Shown piece after piece: positions 1-6,491 of a stretch of 16,831 nt of DNA; position 1 is the stretch's first letter, and the number at the start of each line of letters is the position of its first letter. The notes beneath the pieces were generated by a model. The model made no database searches and was not told the origin of the DNA. It worked only from the letters and a program-made list of their open reading frames with translations. Source of the DNA: JBBIVB01 sp964567515 (GTDB lineage Bacteria > Patescibacteriota > Patescibacteriia > Veblenbacterales > UBA10138); the NCBI GenBank assembly GCA_964567515.1, contig CAZMMW010000013.1, positions 1-16,831 on the forward strand, given 5' to 3'. The translations under genes and the position numbers were made by a program.

Positions 1-6
1 TAACAT

Positions 7-38
7 GTGTCACCATTGTACTAGAGAAGTGTCACCAT
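7..38. repeat. Pair of GTGTCACCAT direct repeats at the window edge
   Basis: The 10-mer GTGTCACCAT occurs at 7-16 and again at 29-38, a 22-bp period. Nothing else in the first 60 bases is coding. Closely spaced direct repeats of this kind can be transposase-binding sites at insertion-sequence ends or regulator sites, but no transposase is visible inside the window, so the assignment stays open. Confidence 0.4.
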
Positions 39-60
39 GTAATGTAAACTATTCAAGTAT

Positions 61-89
61 TTTACATTCTCACTCCGGAGCGCTATAGT
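61..89 (+). promoter_or_regulatory. Sigma70-type promoter of the lipoprotein gene
   Basis: TTTACA (61-66), a 17-bp spacer and TATAGT (84-89) form a good promoter, with a start expected near 96 and the ATG at 119. The spacer holds the perfect 8-bp palindrome CTCCGGAG (73-80), a possible operator half-hidden under the polymerase footprint. The leader has no SD. Confidence 0.6.
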
Positions 90-118
90 TTAATCAGCTT
101 ATTTTTAATATCACTTTT

Positions 119-754
119 ATGAAATGGTTCATTATTGTACCAATTTTAGCATTGGTTGGCGCTGGCTGTAGTACATCATCTACAGTTTTAACGCAGAACC
201 AACCCACTGTGTCCAATCAAACCAGCCAGACACAGGCTGCCAACCAGATGGTAAACCAAGCTAACGCCACTCCCGCTTCCTATACTAATTCAATCTTCCA
301 CTACTCGGTTAACTATCCCGTTGGGTGGACAATAGACAAGATAGGCTTTAACCCTGAACTTGAGGGTATTATCCAATTTTCCTCACCCTTTGATAGCAAC
401 ACCACTGAATCCATAAAGGTTCAAATTTCCGCAGTACAGGGCTATAGCGCTGCAAGCACAGAACAGTCGCTGCAGCAAGAAGGAATCCAATTTACCAAAA
501 ACCAAATGCAAATTGGCGGAGTTATCTCCACTCGCTTTATCTATAGTTCAAGTAAGCTATTGTGGAACAAAACTTATAGTGAACGCAACATCACCGTTTA
601 TGTGCCAGGGAAAGGTCAGAATGGTACTGAACTTTCCATTAACGGTCACTGTTCAACTTTCGCCGTTCCTAATCCCAGTCCGAATTGTAGCACAACTGTG
701 GATACGGTCATGGACACGATTGTGTTACCATCTATTACATTTACGGGAAATTAA
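119..754 (+). CDS. Putative secreted lipoprotein, PsbP/DUF1795-like
   Basis: The 211-aa protein starts with a lipoprotein-type signal peptide: a short MKW head, a hydrophobic stretch, then LVGAGC with Cys17 as the likely lipidated residue. The -3 position is Gly rather than the usual Leu/Val/Ile, so the lipobox is imperfect. A Ser/Thr/Gln/Asn-rich linker (about 18-55) follows, then a domain opening with a motif of the type YTNSIFHYSVNYPVGW, which resembles the PsbP-related proteins common in Patescibacteria. The fold call is from motif likeness only. Four Cys occur in the mature part or lipobox, the last two near the C-terminus. Codon use (many AAC, ACC, CAG) is less AT-biased than in the genes from 1815 onward, which suggests transfer. 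It has its own promoter, no SD, and a degraded region directly downstream. Confidence 0.75.
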   Translation: MKWFIIVPILALVGAGCSTSSTVLTQNQPTVSNQTSQTQAANQMVNQANATPASYTNSIFHYSVNYPVGWTIDKIGFNPELEGIIQFSSPFDSNTTESIKVQISAVQGYSAASTEQSLQQEGIQFTKNQMQIGGVISTRFIYSSSKLLWNKTYSERNITVYVPGKGQNGTELSINGHCSTFAVPNPSPNCSTTVDTVMDTIVLPSITFTGN

Positions 755-1238
755 CAACCAACAGTAAACACGCCTCCAATGGTCAACGCACAGAGCACCC
801 GAGTTGTAGCTTGTGGGAACGTGGTCGCCTGTAACTAAACCTGGCAGCGCAATCTATCTCGCTGATACAGCCGCTGCTACAGCTTGGGGGTGTTTTGTGT
901 CTAATTTTAAATCATAGCAAGCAGCTAAAATTTCTATAGCGATGGATAGTAGCAACCCTACACACGTTGCAATTTCAGGTGATAGACAAGAGCGCTGATA
1001 GCAGCTGTACAATCAGTAGACCAAAACTTAATTTAACAACTGGACAGATGACCATCGCTTTTTGCTCAATGACGCTACAATACGTTGAGGCTTATTATAG
1101 CTTGATCGCTAAGAACAGCTCGACGTTAAACTTAGGATTATCTTAAGGGTTCTTATGGTGTACAACACGGTGATGTTTGGTAGTACTAAATCAATTATCC
1201 TTGCTAATGGACTCACAACGCAGATCATTTGTCACTAA
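755..1238 (+). pseudogene. Probable eroded coding region, several frameshifts and stops
   Basis: No intact gene fits here, but open stretches with protein-like composition run one after another in changing plus-strand frames. In frame with the lipoprotein, 755-835 gives a peptide containing RVVACGNVVACN. Then 840-995 reads PGSAIYLADTAAATAWGCF and onward, broken by one TAG at 915. Then 982-1143 reads 54 codons ending in a stop at 1144, including TGQMTIAFCSMTLQYVEAYY. Finally 1155-1235 reads from an ATG to a stop at 1236. Composition matches the preceding lipoprotein more than the AT-rich genes to the right. I read it as one or two decayed genes of the same acquired block. Chance open stretches or assembly errors are the alternatives, and the family is not recognised. 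Confidence 0.35.
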
Positions 1239-1261
1239 GGATTATAAGTGTCATTTATAGA

Positions 1262-1305
1262 TATCATAAAATCGAGCGGATTTAGCCCCGCTCAGTTTTA
1301 TGATA
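1262..1305 (-). terminator. Strong hairpin terminator behind the tRNA
   Basis: The arms TATCATAAAA (1262-1271) and TTTTATGATA (1296-1305) pair perfectly, and so do the inner arms GAGCGG (1274-1279) and CCGCTC (1288-1293), around a 2-nt internal mismatch and an 8-nt loop. On the minus strand the GC stem is followed by GATTTTAT, as in an intrinsic terminator for the rpmA/tRNA-Asp transcript. It may also stop plus-strand readthrough. Confidence 0.7.
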
Positions 1306-1316
1306 CAAAGCATGTC

Positions 1317-1394
1317 TGGCGGGCCCGGCCGGATTCGAACCGGTGATCTTCTCCGTGACAGGGAGACGTGTTAACCGGGCTACACCACGGGCCC
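1317..1394 (-). tRNA. tRNA-Asp (GUC anticodon)
   Basis: On the minus strand the acceptor GGGCCCG pairs with CGGGCCC across 7 bp, followed by discriminator G and an encoded CCA (1319-1317). The anticodon loop is CTGTCAC, giving GTC for Asp, and the T arm carries GGTTCGAATCC. The cloverleaf is complete at 78 nt including CCA. It is far richer in GC than its surroundings, as expected for a tRNA. It lies 16 nt downstream of rpmA on the same strand and probably comes from the rpmA promoter. Confidence 0.95.
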
Positions 1395-1410
1395 ATAATT
1401 TAAGTATATT

Positions 1411-1695
1411 TTATTCGCTTTTTGATATTACTGAAATGTATTTAGCCAACTTTAGCTTGCCATTATAACTTTTACGCCATTTGCGAAAGAATTTTAAAGT
1501 ACCTGGTATAGAGGCAAATAAAGTATCATCGCCGCCTTTCTTTACTCCTGACCCCGGAAAAAATTTAGTGCCGCGTTGACGCACAATAACCATACCTGCC
1601 TTAATTTGTTGTCCGGCAAACATTTTAACACCCAGTCTTTTGGATTGTGATTCGCGGCCTAAACTAGTAGAACCGCCTGCTTTTGTATGAGCCAT
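1411..1695 (-). CDS. rpmA: Large ribosomal subunit protein bL27
   Basis: bL27 sits near the peptidyl-transferase centre of the 50S subunit, with its N-terminal tail reaching the tRNA ends. The 94-aa product starts with MAHTKAGGSTSLGR and continues with SKRLGVK, KAGMVIVRQRGTKFFPG and the GGDDTLFA region, all family hallmarks. It has no Firmicutes-type cleaved N-terminal extension. About 25 C-terminal residues, rich in Lys and aromatics, go slightly beyond the usual 85-aa length. The usual partner rplU (bL21) is not adjacent; the gene stands alone ahead of tRNA-Asp. A near-consensus promoter lies 43 bases upstream and the leader has no SD. Confidence 0.96.
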   Translation of the reverse strand: MAHTKAGGSTSLGRESQSKRLGVKMFAGQQIKAGMVIVRQRGTKFFPGSGVKKGGDDTLFASIPGTLKFFRKWRKSYNGKLKLAKYISVISKSE

Positions 1696-1737
1696 AAATT
1701 TTTATAATATAAAGTCTAGAAGTTAGATAACGAAATT

Positions 1738-1766
1738 ATTATAGCTTAGAGTTTATAAAAGGTCAA
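1738..1766 (-). promoter_or_regulatory. Near-consensus sigma70 promoter of rpmA
   Basis: On the minus strand, -35 TTGACC (1766-1761), a 17-bp spacer and -10 TATAAT (1743-1738) predict a start near 1731, about 35 nt before the rpmA ATG. This is among the strongest promoters in the window, fitting a ribosomal protein and tRNA unit. Confidence 0.8.
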
Positions 1767-1814
1767 GAGTTTCTTAATTTGTGTAGTTTTTTTATTTTGC
1801 TTATTATAAATTAT

Positions 1815-2627
1815 ATGAAAAGGAGATTAATTGTTTTATTTATTTTATTAATAGTAGCGATTATAGGCGGGTATTATTTTTGGTTTTTATATATCCCAGC
1901 CATCAAGATAAATATAGATATAAATAGCAAACCAATAACCATTACCAATTTGTTAGTTAATCAACCATCTTTTGATCAAAACAAACCAGTAAGTAATAAT
2001 ACTACAGTTAAAATTGAGCCAGTAAATAAACCAGATCCAACTCATATTATTAAAATATTAAACATACCTTTTACTCCACAGGCGCCTTTTGCCAATTGGG
2101 ATCTGCCTTATCAGGAAGCTTGTGAGGAGGCCAGTATGGTAATGGTGGCGGAGTATTTTAAAGGCAATAAAGTTATTAGATTAGAGCCCACTTATGCAGA
2201 TCAAGAAATATTAAAATTAGTAGATTGGCAAAAACAGCATCGTGGATTTTATGAGGATACTACCGCGGCAGAGGTAGTAAGTATCTTAAAAGATTACTAT
2301 AAACTGTCCAGTCAAGTAGTGCCTTATGATCCGACTGTTATTAAGCAGGAGATTTTAGCCGGACGTCCGGTAATATTACCAGCGGCTGGTAGATTGTTAG
2401 GTAATCCATATTTTCGTCAACCAGGTCCTTTATATCATATGCTAGTGATTAAAGGATACGAAGAAAATGAATTTATCACTAATGATCCCGGCACCAAAAG
2501 AGGTTTAAATTTCCGTTACCCGACAATTAATTTTGATCGCGCTGTACATGATTGGAACAATGGAGAAGTAGAAAAAGGTGAGCAAGTGATGATAATAATT
2601 AAAGGATTAATAGATAAACATAGTTGA
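1815..2627 (+). CDS. Membrane-anchored C39-like (papain-fold) peptidase
   Basis: Starting at ATG 1815 the product has 270 aa: a basic MKRR head, one N-terminal transmembrane helix (about 5-24, rich in Leu, Ile and Phe), an Asn/Pro-rich linker to about residue 78, and an extracytoplasmic Peptidase_C39-like domain. The likely catalytic set is Cys103 in PYQEACEEASMVM, His208 in GPLYHMLVIKGY and Asp224 in TNDPG, with Gln100 a possible oxyanion residue. Proteins of this fold cleave peptides or process secreted substrates; the substrate here is unknown. An in-frame TTG at 1779 would add 12 residues before MKRR, but it offers no better initiation signal and would lengthen the hydrophobic head oddly. 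The TGA stop overlaps the -35 box of the next promoter. No ABC exporter of the peptidase-fused type is attached, so this is not a bacteriocin transporter. Confidence 0.82.
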   Translation: MKRRLIVLFILLIVAIIGGYYFWFLYIPAIKINIDINSKPITITNLLVNQPSFDQNKPVSNNTTVKIEPVNKPDPTHIIKILNIPFTPQAPFANWDLPYQEACEEASMVMVAEYFKGNKVIRLEPTYADQEILKLVDWQKQHRGFYEDTTAAEVVSILKDYYKLSSQVVPYDPTVIKQEILAGRPVILPAAGRLLGNPYFRQPGPLYHMLVIKGYEENEFITNDPGTKRGLNFRYPTINFDRAVHDWNNGEVEKGEQVMIIIKGLIDKHS

Positions 2628-2652
2628 CAAGTTGCAGGATATTTGATATCCT
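2624..2652 (+). promoter_or_regulatory. Sigma70 promoter of the abrB-like efflux operon
   Basis: A perfect -35 TTGACA (2624-2629), a 17-bp spacer and -10 TATCCT (2647-2652) put the start near 2659, about 30 nt before the ATG at 2690. The -35 overlaps the stop codon of the upstream peptidase gene. Confidence 0.78.
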
Positions 2653-2653
2653 T

Positions 2654-2680
2654 AGTATGATATTTCATACTTTTCATACT
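2654..2680 (+). promoter_or_regulatory. Putative operator: AGTATGA palindrome plus extra half-site
   Basis: AGTATGA (2654-2660) faces its exact reverse complement TCATACT (2665-2671) across a 4-nt gap, and a second TCATACT follows at 2674-2680, 9 bp on. The array covers the predicted start site just after the -10, where a bound protein would block transcription. The first gene of the operon encodes an AbrB-fold protein, so autorepression is the simplest reading. Binding is inferred. Confidence 0.6.
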
Positions 2681-2689
2681 TAAAAATAT

Positions 2690-2935
2690 ATGGCAAAGCT
2701 TAAAATTAAGGATAAATTTTTAAATTTAGCTTGTTTGGGTACTACTAAGATAGGTTCCCGTGGCCAAATAGTTATACCAGCGGAAATCAGAAAAGCACTT
2801 AAACTAAAAACCGCCGATAAACTATTTACATTTATAGTTCACGGCAAGGTTTTAACTTTAATTAAAACTGATGCGATAGATAAATTTCTAGCTGATTTTT
2901 CTAGCAAAATGTTAATTACTAAGAAAGGTAAATAA
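2690..2935 (+). CDS. AbrB/MazE/SpoVT-type DNA-binding regulator
   Basis: This 81-aa protein carries one swapped-hairpin AbrB domain at about residues 17-60, recognisable from TTKIGSRGQIVIPAEIRKAL followed by a short beta strand and VLTLIKT. Members of the family bind DNA as dimers and act as transition-state regulators or as antitoxins. No toxin gene (MazF, PIN or VapC) lies next to it, so an antitoxin role is unlikely. It starts the efflux operon and sits behind a palindromic site, which suggests local autoregulation. A 16-residue N-terminal extension rich in Lys and a 20-residue C-terminal tail flank the domain. Its leader has no SD. Its stop is one base before the ATG of the adaptor gene. 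Confidence 0.85.
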   Translation: MAKLKIKDKFLNLACLGTTKIGSRGQIVIPAEIRKALKLKTADKLFTFIVHGKVLTLIKTDAIDKFLADFSSKMLITKKGK

Positions 2936-2936
2936 T

Positions 2937-4508
2937 ATGTGGCGAATTTTAAAATTAAAAAAAGTCTGGATACCATTATTAATTGTCATTTTAATAGTAG
3001 CAGGTGTAATGTATTCGCGGGCGCAAAAGAATAAACCACAATACAAGACAGAGGCTGTTAAACAGCAAAATTTAATACAGACCGTTTCTGTTACCGGAAC
3101 AGTGGAAGCAGCCGAAAACATTGATTTAAATTTTAAAGTAACGGGTCGAATTTCTTTGTTGCCAGTTAAAGTTGGCAGTAAGGTTAAAGCAGGTGATCGT
3201 TTAGTCAGTTTGGAGGCTAGCGATGTCCAGGCAGCCGTCTTATCCGCCCAAGCACAGGTTCAGCAGTATGAAGCAGTTTTAGCCAAACTTGAAGCTGGTT
3301 CTTCACCTGAAGATATTGAGGTATATAAAGCAGTAGTTGCTGCGGCTGAGATTACTCTAGCTAATGCTAAACAGTCGTTAGATAATACTAAAATTTCACA
3401 AACTCAAGCGGTAGCTAACGCTTGGGCTCAATTAGTAGGTTTACCAACCATGGCAGTGCCTGATAAAGGCAATACTTCAACTATTACTATTACGGCATCA
3501 GGAACATATTTTGACAAAGAAGATGGTGTTTATATTATCCGTTTGGATAATCCCGTGAATTTAACATATTCTGTTTATGGTTTAGAAACTACATATGGAG
3601 ACGAAGGAAGTCGTTTTACACCTACACCATTAGGGACACGAGGTTTAAAAATCCAATTTAGTTCAACTGGTACTTTTATGCCAAGAGATACTTGGACAAT
3701 AGAAATTCCCAATACCTCTAGTTCTAGTTATGCTGCTTATAATGCAGCTTATCAAACAGCTTTAACTACTCAAAAACAGCAAGTAGAGGCAGCTGAAGCC
3801 ACTGTCCGTTCAGCTGAGCAGTCACTAATTAAGGCTCGGGCCGATTTAGCTTTAAAACAGGCACCAACCAGATCTTATGATATTGCTTCAGCTCAAGCCC
3901 AACTCAATTCAGCTCAAGCTTCATTGTTAAAAGCCCAGTCAGATTTAAAGGACCGCATTATTAAAGCTTCGGTAGCTGGTACTATTACTAAGGTTAATTA
4001 TCAAGTAGGAGAAACCACCTCGCTAACTAAACCAGTGATTACTTTATTAGCAGATGGCGATTATGAAATAAAAGTTAAAGTACCAGAGTCAGATATTGTT
4101 AAATTAACCATTGGGCAGGCTACTGATATTACCTTAGATGCTTTGGGATCAACTGAGCATTTTACTGGTCACATTTCTTTTATTGATCCAGCCGAAACCT
4201 CGGTTTTGGATGTTATTTATTATGAAGTGACTATCATTTTTGATAATAAAGATGAACGTATTAAACCTGGAATGACAGCTAATATAGATGTCTTGACTGG
4301 TAGTAGGGATAATGTGCTGGTAGTTCCCTTACGGGCAGTTAAATACACAGAAGAAGGTCAGACTTATGTGGAAGTCTTAGACAAAAGTCAAAGTAAACAA
4401 TTTAATGTGATTATTGGTTTAAAAGGCGATAGTGGTTTAGTGGAAATAAAATCTGGCTTGCAAGCGGGACAGCAGGTTATTACTTTTAAATCTAATGGTA
4501 ATAAATAG
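2937..4508 (+). CDS. HlyD/MacA-type efflux adaptor with an inserted domain
   Basis: This 523-aa membrane-fusion-type adaptor has one N-terminal transmembrane helix (about 11-25), a first half lipoyl/barrel-sandwich strand set (about 45-95, ending GDRLVSLEASDV), a helical hairpin, a second half-motif (about 340-372, KASVAGTITKVNYQVGE), and beta-barrel and membrane-proximal domains to the end (LVVPLRAVKY). Such adaptors link a MacB-type transporter to its substrate path. Unusually, residues about 168-262 interrupt the coiled-coil hairpin with a beta-rich, Thr/Gly-rich domain (TITITASGTYFDKEDGVYII and onward) instead of the continuous helices usual for MacA. The start has AAAGG about 8 nt upstream. 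The 3' end overlaps the ATPase gene by 14 nt, indicating translational coupling. Confidence 0.88.
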   Translation: MWRILKLKKVWIPLLIVILIVAGVMYSRAQKNKPQYKTEAVKQQNLIQTVSVTGTVEAAENIDLNFKVTGRISLLPVKVGSKVKAGDRLVSLEASDVQAAVLSAQAQVQQYEAVLAKLEAGSSPEDIEVYKAVVAAAEITLANAKQSLDNTKISQTQAVANAWAQLVGLPTMAVPDKGNTSTITITASGTYFDKEDGVYIIRLDNPVNLTYSVYGLETTYGDEGSRFTPTPLGTRGLKIQFSSTGTFMPRDTWTIEIPNTSSSSYAAYNAAYQTALTTQKQQVEAAEATVRSAEQSLIKARADLALKQAPTRSYDIASAQAQLNSAQASLLKAQSDLKDRIIKASVAGTITKVNYQVGETTSLTKPVITLLADGDYEIKVKVPESDIVKLTIGQATDITLDALGSTEHFTGHISFIDPAETSVLDVIYYEVTIIFDNKDERIKPGMTANIDVLTGSRDNVLVVPLRAVKYTEEGQTYVEVLDKSQSKQFNVIIGLKGDSGLVEIKSGLQAGQQVITFKSNGNK

Positions 4509-5238
4509 TGTGAGTGAGTTAATTAAAGTTCAAAACTTATTTAAAGAATATACCAATGACGAAGTGGTAACTCCGGTATTGTATAATTTGAATTTTACTA
4601 TTAAATCAGGCGGATTCATTTCTATTATGGGCCCTTCTGGTTCGGGCAAATCAACCCTCATGCATATTTTAGGTTTTTTAGACAAATTAACTGCCGGGAC
4701 ATATTATTTTAATGGTCAGGATGTTAGTACTCTTTCAGAAGACGAGTTAGCTAATTTGCGGTTAACTAAAGTGGGTTTTGTTTTTCAGCAATTTAATCTA
4801 TTACCCAAAACAACGGTCTTGGATAATGTTAAATTACCATTATTATATTTAGATATCTCCGATGGTGAAAGGATTACTAGGGCCAAACAGGCTATTAAGG
4901 TGGTGGGATTGGAACATCGCGAATTATATTTATCTAATCAACTATCAGGCGGTGAAAAACAGCGTGTGGCTATTGCTAGAGCGTTGGTGAATAATCCTGA
5001 GTTAATTTTTGCTGACGAACCAACAGGTAATTTGGATTCTAAATCAGGAGAACAAATTATGCGGATTTTGTATGATCTTAATGTTAAAGATGGACATACT
5101 ATCATTTTAGTAACTCATGAGACTTATACTGCTGAACATGCTCAGAGAATCTTACGTTTGAAAGATGGACATTTAGTGGGTGATGAAGTTGTACCAGAAG
5201 AGGTGAGGAAGAAGGCTTTAAGCAACGATTTAAAGTAG
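4495..5238 (+). CDS. MacB/LolD-type ABC transporter ATPase
   Basis: The 247-aa protein is a stand-alone nucleotide-binding subunit. It shows Walker A GPSGSGKST (46-54), Q-loop VFQQFN (96-101), signature LSGGEKQRVAIARAL (150-164), Walker B ELIFADEP (169-176) with the following TGNLDS D-loop, and H-loop His208 in LVTHE. The DEPTGNLDS and FLDKLTAGTYYFNG motifs place it in the MacB/LolD/FtsE subfamily, which drives mechanotransmission rather than simple import. It would energise the two permeases encoded just downstream. The start at 4495 lies inside the adaptor gene; a GTG at 4510 just after the adaptor stop is an alternative that drops 5 residues. Neither start has a clear SD, which fits coupled translation. 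Confidence 0.93.
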   Translation: MVINSVSELIKVQNLFKEYTNDEVVTPVLYNLNFTIKSGGFISIMGPSGSGKSTLMHILGFLDKLTAGTYYFNGQDVSTLSEDELANLRLTKVGFVFQQFNLLPKTTVLDNVKLPLLYLDISDGERITRAKQAIKVVGLEHRELYLSNQLSGGEKQRVAIARALVNNPELIFADEPTGNLDSKSGEQIMRILYDLNVKDGHTIILVTHETYTAEHAQRILRLKDGHLVGDEVVPEEVRKKALSNDLK

Positions 5239-5241
5239 GTT

Positions 5242-6486
5242 ATGGAAACCAGGAGCATATTAAAGTTAGCAGTTAATAACTTGCGTAAATCTCGCCTGCG
5301 TTCGTTTTTAACTATGTTAGGATTGATAATTGGCATTGGTTCGGTGGTTTTAATTATTTCGGTTGGTGCCGGAGCGCAATCTTTAATTTTGTCGCAAGTT
5401 AATAAACTAGGTAGTGATTTGGTCGGTGTTTTACCGGGTGCTGCTGATTCAAGTGGCCCACCAGCCACTGCTTTTGGTATTCAAGTTAAAACTTTAGTTA
5501 ACGATGATGTTAAGGCGTTGTTATCTGACAGCCGTACGGCACACATCGTAGCCGCTTCTGGCTATGTTCGTGGTTTAGAAGAAACAACTTATCAAAACAG
5601 AAAAATAAAAGGAGGTGTTTATTTAGGCGTATCTGCTAATTTTCAGCAGATAGAGAATTTTGTTATAGCCCGAGGCCGTTTTTTTACTAGCGAGGAGGAA
5701 AGTTCTCTATCTCGGGTAGCGGTTTTGGGTAGTGACTCAGCGGAAGAATTATTTCAAGGCGATAATCCAGTTGGCCAAACTATTAAAATCGGTAGACAGG
5801 CTTTTAAGGTAATTGGTGTTTTTGAATCAAGAGGAACCGTAGCTTTTACCAATCAGGATAAACAGGTTTTTATACCACTTTCCACTGCTCAAAGAATAAT
5901 GTTAGGCTGGCATCATTTATCATTAATTCGAGCGAGAGTAGATAACGAAATTAACGTGCCAGAAACCATAGCTGGTATTAAGGAGGTTCTTCGTGAACGC
6001 CATCATATTGATCAGGCTCAGGATGACGATTTTAATGTACGTTCAGCTGCTCAAGTTTTGGATATTTTAAAAAATGTTACCGATGGCTTTAGTTTTTTTC
6101 TGGCTGCTATTGCCGCTATATCTTTATTAGTTGGCGGTATTGGTATCATGAATATTATGCTAGTAGCAGTAACAGAGAGGATTAGGGAAATAGGTTTACG
6201 CAAAGCGGTTGGAGCAACACCAAAAAATATCCGCAATCAGTTCTTAATAGAAACCCTGGTTATTACGATTACATCTGCTATTTTGGGAATTCTGGGTGGT
6301 ATTTTATTATCAAGCATAATTACTTTAATAGCTCGTGGTTTGGAATATGACTGGGCTTTTATCGTCTCACCTAACTCTGTTATTTTAGCCGTGGCCGTAG
6401 GGGTTATTATAGGTGTAATTTTTGGTTATTATCCTGCACGCCGTGCTGCTAAGTTAGATCCTATTGCAGCCTTAAGACACGAGTAA
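5242..6486 (+). CDS. FtsX/MacB-type ABC permease (first copy)
   Basis: This 414-aa permease has the MacB topology: one N-terminal helix (about 22-45, with FLTMLGLIIGIGSVVLI), a large extracytoplasmic MacB_PCD domain (about 46-280) and three C-terminal helices (about 284-309, 336-362, 379-396). The last helix is followed by the conserved FGYYPARRAAKLDPIAALRHE end. The cytoplasmic loop REIGLRKAVGATPKNI is the family coupling segment. The gene starts 3 nt after the ATPase stop and ends 5 nt before the second permease. Macrolide-exporter-type subunits of this kind export peptides, lipids or drugs; the substrate cannot be read from sequence. With its neighbour it probably forms a heterodimer, since the two are similar but clearly diverged. 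Confidence 0.92.
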   Translation: METRSILKLAVNNLRKSRLRSFLTMLGLIIGIGSVVLIISVGAGAQSLILSQVNKLGSDLVGVLPGAADSSGPPATAFGIQVKTLVNDDVKALLSDSRTAHIVAASGYVRGLEETTYQNRKIKGGVYLGVSANFQQIENFVIARGRFFTSEEESSLSRVAVLGSDSAEELFQGDNPVGQTIKIGRQAFKVIGVFESRGTVAFTNQDKQVFIPLSTAQRIMLGWHHLSLIRARVDNEINVPETIAGIKEVLRERHHIDQAQDDDFNVRSAAQVLDILKNVTDGFSFFLAAIAAISLLVGGIGIMNIMLVAVTERIREIGLRKAVGATPKNIRNQFLIETLVITITSAILGILGGILLSSIITLIARGLEYDWAFIVSPNSVILAVAVGVIIGVIFGYYPARRAAKLDPIAALRHE

Positions 6487-6491
6487 TCTTT

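Noticed and set aside
1779..1814. In-frame TTG start adding 12 residues to the C39-like peptidase
   Set aside because: ATG 1815 begins the natural MKRR plus membrane helix; the extension has no SD and looks like spacer.
2690..2935. AbrB-like protein as an antitoxin of a toxin-antitoxin pair
   Set aside because: No adjacent MazF, PIN or other toxin gene; the neighbour is an efflux adaptor.
5142..5468. Minus-strand 108-aa frame
   Set aside because: It lies wholly over the end of the ATPase gene and the start of the first permease gene, with no SD or motif; a coding shadow.
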